Shown: piece by piece, positions 1 to 8,541 of the stretch
How the letters are laid out: each line of letters begins with the position of its first letter
Position numbering within the stretch: the stretch's first letter is position 1
DNA from: Beijerinckiaceae bacterium
GTDB taxonomy: Bacteria > Pseudomonadota > Alphaproteobacteria > Rhizobiales > Beijerinckiaceae
Length of the DNA stretch: 41,624 nt
Direction: 5' to 3'
NCBI GenBank assembly: GCA_004298435.1
Contig: SCSF01000116.1
Span: forward strand, 1 to 41,624
Program-made: the position numbers and the translations under genes
Notes under the pieces: model-generated
Database searches by the model: none
What the model was told of the DNA's origin: nothing
What the model saw: the letters and a program-made list of their open reading frames with translations, nothing else

Positions 1-617
1 ACTTCAAGAACCGGATCGAGGGAATTCTCGTCGAAGACAACGCAGATATCGAGGGAGTTCGGCTCGCGAAGACATCGGACAAAGGAGAGGCCGAGGCTGT
101 CGGCGGTCCAGAATCCGGTTTTTCCTGCCTTTCGTTGTGTTCGCGTCGCCAGTTCCGAGCGCGCTGCCGCGAGGGCCGCCGAGAAACGTTGCAGCATTTC
201 CTTCTCTGCGGGATTTGCGCCGGAGACAGGCGGAAAAATGCGTTGGCCGTCACGATGAACGACCGCAAATCGCGCCTCGTTCACATAGGTCGAAAAGCGA
301 ATCTGTCCGATTGGATCCTGATCGTTCAAATCCGTTTTGACATTTGCGATGGCTGCATCGGCGCGTGTCTCGATCGCATGGCGCATCACGAGATCGAGCC
401 TTGCGATCTCTTTCGTCGCGACAGACAGTTCATGTGTGCGCGTCACGGCATAATCGGCGCCGATCAGCAGAGCCGAGAAAATTCCGAAGACGGCGAGGGG
501 GAGGGCCAGAAGGACGGCGAACCAGGCCACCGCATGCCGGCCTTCCCGCCGGTCCTCGTCGCCGGGTCCGGCGCGATCAAGCCGCAAAAGGCGCCGCACG
601 GCGAAGCTGTTGCTCAT
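1..617 (-). CDS. Membrane sensor protein, probable sensor histidine kinase (N-terminal part, cut by window edge)
   Basis: An open reading frame runs from an ATG at 617 to the window edge without a stop, about 205 codons. A GGGAG ribosome binding site lies just before the ATG. The first 30 residues are basic and acidic; a clear membrane helix follows at about residues 32-55 (WFAVLLALPLAVFGIFSALL), then about 150 residues of probable periplasmic domain. This is the usual N-terminal layout of a sensor histidine kinase, but the catalytic part lies outside the window, so a chemoreceptor or cyclase sensor is also possible. It is transcribed divergently from pqqA, with three phased repeats in the shared upstream region. 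No partner response regulator is visible; if there is one it would be further left. Confidence 0.6.
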   Translation of the reverse strand, partial: MSNSFAVRRLLRLDRAGPGDEDRREGRHAVAWFAVLLALPLAVFGIFSALLIGADYAVTRTHELSVATKEIARLDLVMRHAIETRADAAIANVKTDLNDQDPIGQIRFSTYVNEARFAVVHRDGQRIFPPVSGANPAEKEMLQRFSAALAAARSELATRTQRKAGKTGFWTADSLGLSFVRCLREPNSLDICVVFDENSLDPVLE

Positions 618-702
618 CTCTCCCAACCAATTGTCGCCGGGAAGGATACAGGAGAGAAAACCGGGTGCAACGCTTTCCGGGAGGGACGCCTTCGTCGTTG
701 CG

Positions 703-733
703 TTCTTACAGATATCTTACAGGATTCTTTCAG
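703..733. promoter_or_regulatory. Three 9-bp direct repeats at 11-bp spacing, OmpR/PhoB-type operator candidate
   Basis: TTCTTACAG (703-711), ATCTTACAG (714-722) and TTCTTTCAG (725-733) recur exactly every 11 bp. On the other strand this reads CTGTAAG-N4-CTGTAAG, the 7+4 layout of Pho-box-like sites bound by OmpR-family response regulators. It sits between the divergent sensor gene and pqqA. A weak -10-like TAGTAT lies at about 763 on the plus strand. The regulator is unknown. Confidence 0.5.
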
Positions 734-866
734 CGGCCTGACCATTCCTCAGCGGAGTTGGGTAGTATGAGCTTACTCGAATAGAAGCGAGGCAAGGCAG
801 ACAGTGTGAAAATCGCTGCGCCACCATTTCACGCCAGTCTCTGGCGCCAACCACTGGGAGTTCATC

Positions 867-944
867 ATGGCCTGGACAACCCCCTCCATCTGCGAAGTCT
901 GCGTCGGCATGGAAGTCACCAGCTACGCCTCCGCTGAAATCTGA
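867..944 (+). CDS. pqqA: PQQ precursor peptide PqqA
   Basis: This is a 25-residue peptide beginning MAWTTPSICEVCVGMEVTSY and ending ASAEI. It carries the PqqA signature Glu-Val-Thr-Ser-Tyr, whose Glu16 and Tyr20 are cross-linked by the radical SAM enzyme PqqE and become the PQQ backbone. A GGGAG ribosome binding site lies six bases before the ATG. PqqA is normally 22-29 residues, so it is full length. None of pqqB, C, D or E follows: two hairpins and then ftsB come next. It is therefore an orphan or extra copy whose processing enzymes must be encoded elsewhere. The PqqD-like protein at 26146 is distant and sits in another gene set. Confidence 0.9.
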   Translation: MAWTTPSICEVCVGMEVTSYASAEI

Positions 945-945
945 A

Positions 946-964
946 ATTCCTGAAGTTCAGGAAT
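946..964 (+). promoter_or_regulatory. Perfect hairpin directly after pqqA
   Basis: ATTCCTGAA and TTCAGGAAT form a perfect inverted repeat around a single G, starting two bases after the pqqA stop. It has no T tract. It may be an mRNA-stabilising 3' stem. Confidence 0.5.
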
Positions 965-973
965 GCACGTTTG

Positions 974-1009
974 AAATGGCCGTCCTGTTTGGGCGGCCAT
1001 TTTCATTTT
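974..1009 (+). terminator. Terminator-like hairpin after pqqA
   Basis: AAATGGCCG (974-982) pairs with CGGCCATTT (994-1002) around an 11-base loop, followed by the T-rich run TCATTTT. It probably ends the pqqA transcript before ftsB. Confidence 0.65.
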
Positions 1010-1089
1010 GGCCAACTTATATTGGCCGCAGAAGGCACAAACCGGCGCGCGTTTAAGGATCGCTAACCTCAATCGGCGAATCTGCGTCG

Positions 1090-1413
1090 ATGGTCATTCG
1101 TAAGCGTCTTCGCGCAGTCCTTTTTCCTTTGTCGCTCTATTGCGTCTCCGGCGCGGTCGTCGGCTATTTCCTTTGGCACGCCGTCAATGGCGAGCGCGGC
1201 CTGAAAACAAGGGAAGACTACCAACGCAAAATCGCGAGCTTGCAGATCGAGCTTGCCGATCTCAAGGAAGTTCGCCGGGTCAAGCAACTGAAGGTGAATC
1301 TGCTGCGCGGCCAGACGATCGATGCGGACCTGCTCCGCGAAGAGGCCGAACGGCAACTCGGACGTATCGGCAAGAATGACCTCGTCGTCATTTTCAATAA
1401 TCCGCGCCCATAG
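1090..1413 (+). CDS. ftsB: Septum formation initiator FtsB/DivIC family protein
   Basis: This 107-residue bitopic inner-membrane protein has a basic N-terminus (MVIRKRLR), one membrane helix at about residues 9-28, then a coiled coil at about 33-85 (LQIELADLKEV...). It ends in the C-terminal segment with LGRIGKNDLVVIF that is typical of alphaproteobacterial FtsB. FtsB bridges FtsL and FtsQ in the divisome. Its position just upstream of pdhA is the conserved alphaproteobacterial arrangement. No strong ribosome binding site is seen before the ATG. Confidence 0.85.
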   Translation: MVIRKRLRAVLFPLSLYCVSGAVVGYFLWHAVNGERGLKTREDYQRKIASLQIELADLKEVRRVKQLKVNLLRGQTIDADLLREEAERQLGRIGKNDLVVIFNNPRP

Positions 1414-1417
1414 ATCA

Positions 1418-1600
1418 CGATGCGTTCAGGTCGATTCGACCTGAACGCATGTAACGTGATCGATTCCAATAAATCGGAGCGGGATTTAAGCGAAAAACCG
1501 GTTCCACTTTTTCGCATCCCGCTCGAGCGTTTTCAAGCGAAGCAGCTTCCGGTTCGCGCGAGGAAAACGCGTCAAAGCAATTAATAGAGCTGGCCTCTGT
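1418..1600. repeat. Intergenic palindromic repeat composite (family R1 copy plus 15-bp stem)
   Basis: The 353-base gap between ftsB and pdhA (1414-1766) starts with a perfect 15-bp inverted repeat (1420-1434 against 1436-1450, arm GCGTTCAGGTCGA). It continues with an R1 copy at about 1524-1590 (GCGTTTTCAAGCGAAG, CTTCCGGTTCGCGCG, AAAACGCGTCAAA). Related R1 sequence recurs at 9041, 11690, 13274 and 20930. From 1600 to 1766 lies an AT-rich stretch that should contain the pdh promoter; I cannot place -35/-10 boxes with confidence. Confidence 0.7.
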
Positions 1601-1766
1601 TCGCACAAAGCTAGCGCGTAAGATAAATTAAAGCGTGTAAGCCGCAGAAAAACAACATATTTCCATATTGAAATAGAGTTTCGGGACAAGATGTCCGCTT
1701 TGGTGTCTCGCCAGAGCGGCCTTGGCGCTGTATTTTGCATGCCGGAATCGAAAAAGGGTTTTTTCA

Positions 1767-2789
1767 ATGGCAGTCGCATCGAATGGAGCCAGCACGCCGA
1801 AACCGGCTGTGCCAACGACGCCTGTTGCACAATTCAGTCTCGACGAAGAGCTTTCCGCCTACAAGGATATGCTGCTGATCCGCCGCTTCGAGGAGAAGGC
1901 CGGCCAGATGTATGGCATGGGTCTCATCGGCGGCTTCTGCCATCTTTATATCGGCCAGGAAGCCGTAGTCACCGGGATGATGCGGGCGGCCAAGCCGGGT
2001 GACCAGACGATCACCGGCTATCGCGACCACGGCCATATGCTTGCCTGCGGCATAGATCCCAAAGCCGTCATGGCGGAGCTCACCGGACGGCGCGGCGGTC
2101 TGTCGAAGGGCAAGGGCGGATCGATGCACATGTTTTCGCGCGAGAAGAATTTCTTCGGCGGGCATGGCATCGTCGGAGCGCAGGTGCCGATCGGCACCGG
2201 GCTCGCCTTCGCCAATCGCTACCGCGGCAACGACAATGTGTCCTTCACCTATTTCGGCGACGGCGCAGCCAATCAGGGCCAGGTTTACGAGAGCTTCAAT
2301 ATGGCGGAGCTCTGGAAATTGCCGGTCATCTATGTGATCGAGAACAATCTCTATGCGATGGGCACTTCGGTGAAACGCTCCTCCGCCGAGGTCGATCTCT
2401 CCAAGCGCGGAAGTTCCTTCAATATTCCGGGCGAGCGCGTCGATGGCATGGACGTGCGCGCGGTGACGGCCGCCGCGAAGCACGCTGCCGAATGGTGCCG
2501 CGCCGGCAAGGGTCCGATCATCCTCGAAATGCAGACCTATCGCTATCGCGGACATTCAATGTCCGATCCGGCGAAGTACCGCTCGAAGGAAGAGGTGCAG
2601 AAGATGCGCGAGGAGCATGATCCGATCGAGCAGGTTCGGGCGCGGCTCCTGGCGAACAAGTCAATCGACGAGGCTGCGCTGAAAGAAATCGATGCCTCGA
2701 TACGGGCGGTTGTGGCGGACGCGGCGGAATTCGCCACCCATGATCTCGAACCTGATCCATCCGAGCTCTTCACCGATGTTCTGCAATAA
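1767..2789 (+). CDS. pdhA: Pyruvate dehydrogenase E1 component, alpha subunit
   Basis: This 340-residue protein decarboxylates pyruvate with thiamine diphosphate, together with PdhB. The TPP/Mg motif is visible as GDGAANQGQVYESFNMAELW ... IENN, and RYRGHSMSDPAKYR is the conserved phosphorylation-loop region of E1-alpha. The ATG at 1767 (MAVASNGAS) is chosen over an in-frame upstream start at 1722, because AAAGGG precedes it and the extra 15 residues look unlike the family. It is the first gene of pdhA-pdhB-pdhC-lpd-lipA, all on the plus strand. Confidence 0.95.
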   Translation: MAVASNGASTPKPAVPTTPVAQFSLDEELSAYKDMLLIRRFEEKAGQMYGMGLIGGFCHLYIGQEAVVTGMMRAAKPGDQTITGYRDHGHMLACGIDPKAVMAELTGRRGGLSKGKGGSMHMFSREKNFFGGHGIVGAQVPIGTGLAFANRYRGNDNVSFTYFGDGAANQGQVYESFNMAELWKLPVIYVIENNLYAMGTSVKRSSAEVDLSKRGSSFNIPGERVDGMDVRAVTAAAKHAAEWCRAGKGPIILEMQTYRYRGHSMSDPAKYRSKEEVQKMREEHDPIEQVRARLLANKSIDEAALKEIDASIRAVVADAAEFATHDLEPDPSELFTDVLQ

Positions 2790-2864
2790 GGCCGATCCGC
2801 AGAAGTCTCAGATTGTAAAGGTCGTTCGGTTCAACTTCATTCAGGTTTAAAGGCGGGTTAGTTC

Positions 2865-4256
2865 ATGCCGACGAATATCTTAATGCCGGCTCTGTCGCCG
2901 ACGATGGAGCAGGGCAAGCTCGCCAAATGGCTCAAGAAGGAAGGCGACAAGGTCAAATCGGGCGATGTCCTTGCCGAGATCGAAACCGACAAGGCGACGA
3001 TGGAAATCGAGGCGATCGACGAAGGCACGCTCGCCAGGATCGTCGTGCCGGAAGGCACCGATAATGTCGCAGTGAACAGCCTCATCGGAATCATATCCGC
3101 TGACGGGGAATCAGTAAGCGTTGCGGCAAGCTCGCCGCCGCCCGCCGCCGCGCCAGTCATCAGCAAGCCGTCCGCCCCGGCGCCCGCGAGCGTGCCCCCG
3201 CAGCCGCCACCGACGGCCGCGCCAATCGCGAGGCCGCCCGAACCTGAAACCAATGTGCCCGCCGGCACGCAGATGGTGACAATGACCGTCCGCGAAGCTT
3301 TGCGTGATGCAATGGCGGAGGAAATGCGCCGCGACGAAACCGTGTTCGTGCTGGGCGAGGAGGTTGCAGAATACCAGGGCGCGTACAAGGTCACGCAGGG
3401 CCTGCTGGACGAGTTTGGCATCAGGCGCGTCGTTGATACGCCGATCACCGAGCATGGCTTTGCCGGGCTCGGCATCGGGGCAGGCATGGCCGGTCTCAGG
3501 CCGATCGTCGAATTTATGACGTTCAACTTTGCGATGCAGGCGATGGACCAACTCATCAATTCCGCCGCCAAGACGCATTATATGTCCGGCGGCCAGATGA
3601 CATGCCCGATCGTCTTTCGCGGCCCCAATGGCGCAGCCGCCCGCGTGGCGGCGCAGCACAGCCAGGATTACAGCGCCTGGTTCTCGCAGGTTCCGGGGCT
3701 GAAAGTCGTTGTGCCCTATACCGCAGCCGATGCAAAAGGACTTTTGAAGAGCGCGATCCGCGATCCCAATCCGGTGATCTTCCTCGAAAACGAGATTCTT
3801 TACGGCCATACATTCGAGGTGCCGAAACTCGATGAGTTTCTGGTTCCGATTGGCAAGGCGCGGATCGCCCGGCAGGGCAATGATGTCACGCTCGTCTCTT
3901 TCGGCATCGGCATGACCTATACGTTGAAAGCCGCCGAAGAACTGGCGAAAGAGGGCATCGACGCCGAGGTGATCGATTTGCGGACCCTGCGCCCGCTGGA
4001 TGAGGAAACGCTCGTCGCCTCGGTCAAAAAAACGCACCGCTGCGTCACGATCGAAGAGGGCTGGCCGCAGTGCGGCATCGGCGCGGAGATCATCGCGCGG
4101 CTGATGCTCGAAGCCTTCGACTATCTCGATGCGCCCGTCTTGCGCGTTACGGGCCGCGATGTTCCGATGCCTTATGCGGCCAATCTCGAAAAGCTTGCCT
4201 TGCCGAGCGTTGCCGATGTCGTGCAGGCGGCGAAAGCGGTTTGCTACAAATCCTAG
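2865..4256 (+). CDS. pdhB: Pyruvate dehydrogenase E1 component, beta subunit with N-terminal lipoyl domain
   Basis: This protein has 463 residues. Residues 1-80 are a lipoyl domain with the acceptor lysine at about 43 ([13 protein letters not shown]). Residues 80-135 are an Ala/Pro-rich flexible linker, and the rest is the E1-beta transketolase-like domain ([39 protein letters not shown]). A lipoyl domain on E1-beta as well as on E2 is characteristic of alphaproteobacteria. The lipoyl domain is nearly identical to that of PdhC. It follows pdhA by 75 bases. Confidence 0.95.
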   Translation: MPTNILMPALSPTMEQGKLAKWLKKEGDKVKSGDVLAEIETDKATMEIEAIDEGTLARIVVPEGTDNVAVNSLIGIISADGESVSVAASSPPPAAAPVISKPSAPAPASVPPQPPPTAAPIARPPEPETNVPAGTQMVTMTVREALRDAMAEEMRRDETVFVLGEEVAEYQGAYKVTQGLLDEFGIRRVVDTPITEHGFAGLGIGAGMAGLRPIVEFMTFNFAMQAMDQLINSAAKTHYMSGGQMTCPIVFRGPNGAAARVAAQHSQDYSAWFSQVPGLKVVVPYTAADAKGLLKSAIRDPNPVIFLENEILYGHTFEVPKLDEFLVPIGKARIARQGNDVTLVSFGIGMTYTLKAAEELAKEGIDAEVIDLRTLRPLDEETLVASVKKTHRCVTIEEGWPQCGIGAEIIARLMLEAFDYLDAPVLRVTGRDVPMPYAANLEKLALPSVADVVQAAKAVCYKS

Positions 4257-4267
4257 ATCGGTTTCAG

Positions 4268-4311
4268 GCGGACCAGAGGTCCGCGGTCCGGAGCGCGGAC
4301 CTCTGGTCCGC
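4268..4311 (+). other. Strong 18-bp hairpin between pdhB and pdhC
   Basis: Positions 4268-4285 pair perfectly with 4294-4311 around an 8-base loop (arm begins GCGGACCAGAGGTCCGCG). No T tract follows. It lies inside an operon, so it is more likely an mRNA stability or processing element, or a small mobile palindrome, than a terminator. Confidence 0.75.
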
Positions 4312-4353
4312 AACAGGTAGAAACTGCCTGAGCGGGAAAAAGGTTAAGCTGCC

Positions 4354-5682
4354 ATGCCCATAAACATTCTCATGCCCGCGCTGTCACCGACGATGGAAAA
4401 GGGCAATCTCGCCAAATGGCTGAAAAAGGAGGGCGACAAGGTCAAATCCGGCGATGTGCTCGCCGAGATAGAGACTGACAAAGCCACCATGGAAGTCGAG
4501 GCAATCGACGAGGGGACGCTCGCGAAAATCCTCGTGCCTGAGGGGACCGCAGACGTCCCCGTCAACGACGTGATTGCGGTGATTGCCGTCGATGGGGAGA
4601 ACCCTGATTCGATCACCGTGCCTGCAAAGGCGGCGGCGCCAGCTCCGAAGCCCGCCGCTGCGCCTTCTGCTCCAGCGCCGGCTGCGCCAGCGACAACTTC
4701 CATCGCCGCCGCTCTGCCACCCGCGCCAGCGGTCGCTCCGCAGCCTTCAGCCCATCAGGCGAATGGTGTTGAGCGCATCTTTGCGACGCCTCTGGCACGG
4801 CGGCTTGCCAAAGATGGCGGCCTCGATCTGACACGAATCGCGGGCTCAGGCCCGCATGGCAGAATTATCGAGCGCGACATCAAGGCGGCGATCGCTGCCG
4901 GTCCGAGTTCCGCAGCCGCGCCGATCAGCCTGCCGTCATCGCTGAGCGACGCCGTCATCAAGGGCTATTTCACGCCGGAAGATTATACCGAGGTCCCGCA
5001 TGACAACATGCGTCGCACGATTGCGCGGCGTCTCAGCGAGGCCAATCAGGCGATCCCGCAGTTCTATCTGACGCTCGATTGCGAGATCGACAAGCTGCTG
5101 AAACTGCGCGAGGACATCAACAAATCCGCGCCGAAAGGCCAGGACGGGACGGCAGCCTTCAAGGTCTCTGTCAACGACATGGTGATCAAGGCTCTGGCGA
5201 TGGCGCTGGTGTCAGTGCCTGGCGCCAATGTGACCTTTACCGAGAACGCGATGCTGCATCATCATCATGCGGATGTGGCGGTTGCTGTTGCTATTCCCGA
5301 TGGCCTCATCACGCCGATCCTGCGCAAGGCCGATACGCTGTCGCTCTCGGCGATCTCGCATGCGATGAAAGATTTCTCCGCTCGCGCAAAGGAGCGGAAA
5401 CTCAAGCCCGAGGAATATCAGGGTGCGACGAGCGCGATCTCCAATCTCGGCATGTATGGCATCAAGGATTTCTGCGCGGTGATCAATCCGCCGCAATCCT
5501 CGATCTTCGCCATCGGCATGGGCGAAGAGCGGGCCGTCGTCAAAAACGGCCAGATCGTCATCGCCAACATTATGAGCGTGACGATCACCTGCGATCACCG
5601 CGCCATGGATGGCGCGAAAGGCGCGGAGCTGATCGCAGCGTTCAAGCGCTATATCGAAAACCCCGTCGCGATGCTGGTGTGA
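4354..5682 (+). CDS. pdhC: Dihydrolipoamide acetyltransferase, E2 of pyruvate dehydrogenase
   Basis: This 442-residue E2 core enzyme moves the acetyl group from lipoyl to CoA. In order it has a lipoyl domain (residues 1-80, Lys43 in [11 protein letters not shown]), an Ala/Pro linker, a peripheral subunit-binding domain at about 138-178 (ATPLARRLAKDGGLDLTRI), a second linker, and the catalytic acyltransferase domain. The active-site motif DHRAMDG is near the C-terminus, with His at about 415 and Asp at about 419. There is one lipoyl domain only. It lies in the pdh operon after a 97-base spacer occupied by a hairpin. Confidence 0.95.
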   Translation: MPINILMPALSPTMEKGNLAKWLKKEGDKVKSGDVLAEIETDKATMEVEAIDEGTLAKILVPEGTADVPVNDVIAVIAVDGENPDSITVPAKAAAPAPKPAAAPSAPAPAAPATTSIAAALPPAPAVAPQPSAHQANGVERIFATPLARRLAKDGGLDLTRIAGSGPHGRIIERDIKAAIAAGPSSAAAPISLPSSLSDAVIKGYFTPEDYTEVPHDNMRRTIARRLSEANQAIPQFYLTLDCEIDKLLKLREDINKSAPKGQDGTAAFKVSVNDMVIKALAMALVSVPGANVTFTENAMLHHHHADVAVAVAIPDGLITPILRKADTLSLSAISHAMKDFSARAKERKLKPEEYQGATSAISNLGMYGIKDFCAVINPPQSSIFAIGMGEERAVVKNGQIVIANIMSVTITCDHRAMDGAKGAELIAAFKRYIENPVAMLV

Positions 5683-5696
5683 GCGTCGGCGCGGTC

Positions 5697-5816
5697 CTTC
5701 TCCCGCTTGCGGGAGAAGGTGGCCGGCGGAACCGGCCGGATGAGGGATCTTTCAAGCGGCGCGACCCCTCATCTGTCATGCTCCGCATGACATCTTCTCC
5801 CGCAAGCGGGAGAAGA
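5697..5816. repeat. Palindromic intergenic repeat (CTTCTCCCGC type)
   Basis: A stem at each end (CTTCTCCCGCTTGCGGGAGA and its counterpart near 5795-5815) encloses GGCCGGCGGAACCGGCC and two halves of CCCTCATC/GATGAGGG. The whole 120 bases can fold into nested hairpins. It fills the space between pdhC and lpd. Short relatives occur at 12281-12320 and 33464-33506. Confidence 0.75.
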
Positions 5817-5902
5817 GTCGCAACGGCTGAATCGTTTCAATATGTACCGTAGAAGAGATCTGTGTCCCTCGCCACAAGGGGGAGGGGAAATGGACGGAGC
5901 TC

Positions 5903-7345
5903 ATGTCTGAACCTTATGACGTACTCATCATCGGCGGCGGACCCGGCGGCTATGTCGCCGCGATCCGCGCCGCGCAACTCGGTCTGAAAACGGCTGTCGT
6001 CGAGCGCGAGCATCTCGGCGGCATCTGTCTCAATTGGGGCTGCATTCCGACCAAGGCTCTGCTGCGTTCGGCCGAGATTTATCATTATGCGCAACATGCC
6101 AGGGATTTTGGCCTGGTGATCGAAGGCAAGGTCGGCTTCGATCCCGCCGCAGTCGTCAAGAGATCGCGCAATGTTTCCGGCCAGCTTAATTCCGGCGTCG
6201 GCTTTCTTTTGAAGAAGAACAAGGTCGATGTGATCTGGGGCGAAGCGAAGATCAGCAAGGTCGGCGAAGTCACAGTGGCGGCGTCGCAGAAGCAGCCGAT
6301 GCAGCCGCAGCACCCGACGCCAAAAGGGATACTGCCGCCGGGGACCTATCGCGCCAAAAATATCGTGATTGCAACCGGCGCCCGCCCGCGCGTTCTGCCG
6401 GGCCTCGAGCCTGACGGCAAACTCATCTGGACCTATTTCGAGGCGATGGTGCCGCCAGCGTTTCCCAAGAGCCTCATCGTTCTCGGCTCCGGCGCGATCG
6501 GTGTCGAATTCGCGTCCTTCTACAATACGCTCGGCAGCGAGGTGACGCTCATCGAGGTGCTGCCGCGGATTCTGCCTGTCGAGGATGCCGAGATTGCCGC
6601 GCATGCACACAAGCGTTTCGAGAAGCAGGGCATCAGGATCCTGACCTCGACCAAGGCCGTGAAGGTCGAGAAGAGCGCCGACGGCGTTGCGGTGACTGTT
6701 GCCGACGAGAAGGGCGCGACAAGGACGCTTTCAGCCGAGCGGATGATTTCCGCCGTGGGCGTTCAGGGCAACATCGAGAACCTTGGCCTCGAGCAGATCG
6801 GCGTGAAGACGGATCGCGGCATCATCGCTGTCGATGGCATGGGCCGCACGAATATCGCGGGCATTTACGCCATCGGCGATGTCGCAGGGCCGCCGATGCT
6901 CGCGCACAAGGCCGAGCATGAGGGCGTGATCTGCGTCGAGGCAATCAAGGGCCTGCATCCGCATGCGATGGACAAACTGATGATCCCCGGATGCACCTAC
7001 TGCAATCCGCAGATCGCTTCTGTCGGATTGACCGAGGAGAAGGCGAAGGCGGCAGGTTTCACTCTGAAGGTCGGCCGGTTCCCCTTCATCGGCAATGGCA
7101 AGGCGATTGCGCTCGGCGAGCCTGACGGGCTCGTGAAGACGATCTTCGATGCGAAGACAGGCAAGCTGCTCGGCGCGCATATGGTCGGCGCAGAAGTGAC
7201 CGAACTGATCCAGGGCTTCGTCGTCGCGATGAATTGCGAGACAACGGAAGCGGAGCTTATCAATTCGATCTTCCCGCATCCGACGCTGTCCGAGACAATG
7301 CACGAAAGCGTGCTCGATGCTTATGGGCGGGTGATCCACACTTGA
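5903..7345 (+). CDS. lpdA: Dihydrolipoyl dehydrogenase (E3)
   Basis: This 480-residue flavoprotein reoxidises dihydrolipoamide using NAD+. The FAD dinucleotide fold is at the N-terminus (IIGGGPGGYVAAIRAAQLG). The redox disulfide is Cys42-Cys47 in GGICLNWGCIPTK. A second GxGxxG is seen in VLGSGAIGVEF, and the catalytic His-Glu pair in FPHPTLSE is at about 459 and 464. An insert rich in Gln/Pro (SQKQPMQPQHPTPKG) around residues 130-146 resembles that of other alphaproteobacterial PDH-linked E3 proteins. It is downstream of pdhC across a repeat. Confidence 0.95.
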   Translation: MSEPYDVLIIGGGPGGYVAAIRAAQLGLKTAVVEREHLGGICLNWGCIPTKALLRSAEIYHYAQHARDFGLVIEGKVGFDPAAVVKRSRNVSGQLNSGVGFLLKKNKVDVIWGEAKISKVGEVTVAASQKQPMQPQHPTPKGILPPGTYRAKNIVIATGARPRVLPGLEPDGKLIWTYFEAMVPPAFPKSLIVLGSGAIGVEFASFYNTLGSEVTLIEVLPRILPVEDAEIAAHAHKRFEKQGIRILTSTKAVKVEKSADGVAVTVADEKGATRTLSAERMISAVGVQGNIENLGLEQIGVKTDRGIIAVDGMGRTNIAGIYAIGDVAGPPMLAHKAEHEGVICVEAIKGLHPHAMDKLMIPGCTYCNPQIASVGLTEEKAKAAGFTLKVGRFPFIGNGKAIALGEPDGLVKTIFDAKTGKLLGAHMVGAEVTELIQGFVVAMNCETTEAELINSIFPHPTLSETMHESVLDAYGRVIHT

Positions 7346-7419
7346 ATCCTGGAGTCGTTCCGGGTCTGATACCATCAGAGCCGAAGCGACTTTAGCGCAG
7401 AGGTTGGAGCCGAATCCGA

Positions 7420-8406
7420 ATGGACGACACGAGCGTAAACATGGCTGGACCATCACCAGGTGGCGAGTCTGTCTCCGTCGCGCCGCGGCATCCGGAGAAA
7501 GCGCATCGGCCGGATCAGCCAGTTGCCCGCAAGCCTCCGTGGATCAGGGTCAAGGCGCCTGGGGTAGGGCAATGGGATGAGACGAAGGCGATCATCAAAG
7601 ACCGCAAACTTGTAACAGTCTGCGAAGAGGCGGGCTGTCCCAATATCGGCGAATGCTGGGCCAAGCGCCACGCCACATTTATGATCATGGGCGACATTTG
7701 CACGCGCGCCTGCGCCTTTTGCAACGTCAGAACCGGCTTGCCGCGGCATCTCGATGAATCGGAGCCGGAACGGGTTGCCGACGCTGTTGCGAAACTCGCC
7801 CTCGCGCATGTCGTCATTACATCGGTCGATCGCGACGATCTCGCTGATGGCGGAGCCGCGCATTTCGCCAAAGTGATCGCGGCCATCCGGAGCTTGAGCC
7901 CGCAGACCACGATCGAGGTTCTGACGCCGGATTTTCTGCGCAAGCAAGGCGCGCTCGAAACAGTCGTCGCGGCCAGGCCCGACGTGTTCAACCACAATCT
8001 GGAAACTGTTCCGAGCAAGTATCTCACGGTGCGGCCCGGCGCCCGCTATTTCCATTCCGTGCGGCTGTTGCAGAGAGTGAAGGAACTTGACGCCGGAATG
8101 TTCACGAAATCCGGTATCATGGTCGGGCTTGGCGAAGAGCGGAATGAAGTCCTTCAATTGATGGATGATCTGCGCAGCGCCGATGTCGATTTCCTGACCA
8201 TCGGCCAATATCTACAGCCGACGAAAAAGCACCATCCTGTGATGGCTTTCATCCCGCCGGAGGAGTTCGCCGCCTATGCCAGCATCGCCCGCGCCAAGGG
8301 GTTTCTGCTCGTTTCAGCTTCGCCGCTGACGCGCTCCTCGCATCACGCCGGAGAGGATTTTGCGAGGCTCAAGGCAGCGAGGGAACAAAGCCGAAATCCG
8401 GCTTGA
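7420..8406 (+). CDS. lipA: Lipoyl synthase
   Basis: This 328-residue radical SAM enzyme inserts two sulfurs into octanoyl chains on carrier domains such as those of PdhB and PdhC. Both [4Fe-4S] sites are visible: the auxiliary cluster Cys68-x4-Cys73-x5-Cys79 ([12 protein letters not shown]), and the radical SAM motif Cys94-x3-Cys98-x2-Cys101 (CTRACAFC). The C-terminal RSSHHAGE region provides the conserved Ser ligand. An alternative start at 7441 (Met8) is possible. It continues the pdh gene set, and lipB is encoded at 38137 in this window. Confidence 0.95.
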   Translation: MDDTSVNMAGPSPGGESVSVAPRHPEKAHRPDQPVARKPPWIRVKAPGVGQWDETKAIIKDRKLVTVCEEAGCPNIGECWAKRHATFMIMGDICTRACAFCNVRTGLPRHLDESEPERVADAVAKLALAHVVITSVDRDDLADGGAAHFAKVIAAIRSLSPQTTIEVLTPDFLRKQGALETVVAARPDVFNHNLETVPSKYLTVRPGARYFHSVRLLQRVKELDAGMFTKSGIMVGLGEERNEVLQLMDDLRSADVDFLTIGQYLQPTKKHHPVMAFIPPEEFAAYASIARAKGFLLVSASPLTRSSHHAGEDFARLKAAREQSRNPA

Positions 8407-8541
8407 AGCGGGACGGAGCCATTTCCGCTCAGGTCGCACTACATATCAGACAGGCGCATTGCCGGTTGAGAACTGTGGGAGCGTGCAATTTGCGCCCTTG
8501 CCGCATCGAAATTTAATGTTGATCAGACTATAGTTTCAGCG

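Noticed and set aside
135-784. Long plus-strand open frames opposite the sensor gene
   Set aside because: They are shadows: the minus strand encodes a protein with a ribosome binding site and a membrane helix, while the plus-strand products are Arg/Cys-rich and unlike any protein.
5697-5816. CRISPR array
   Set aside because: The repeats are palindromic, nested and occur once here; there is no direct repeat-spacer periodicity anywhere in the window and no cas genes.
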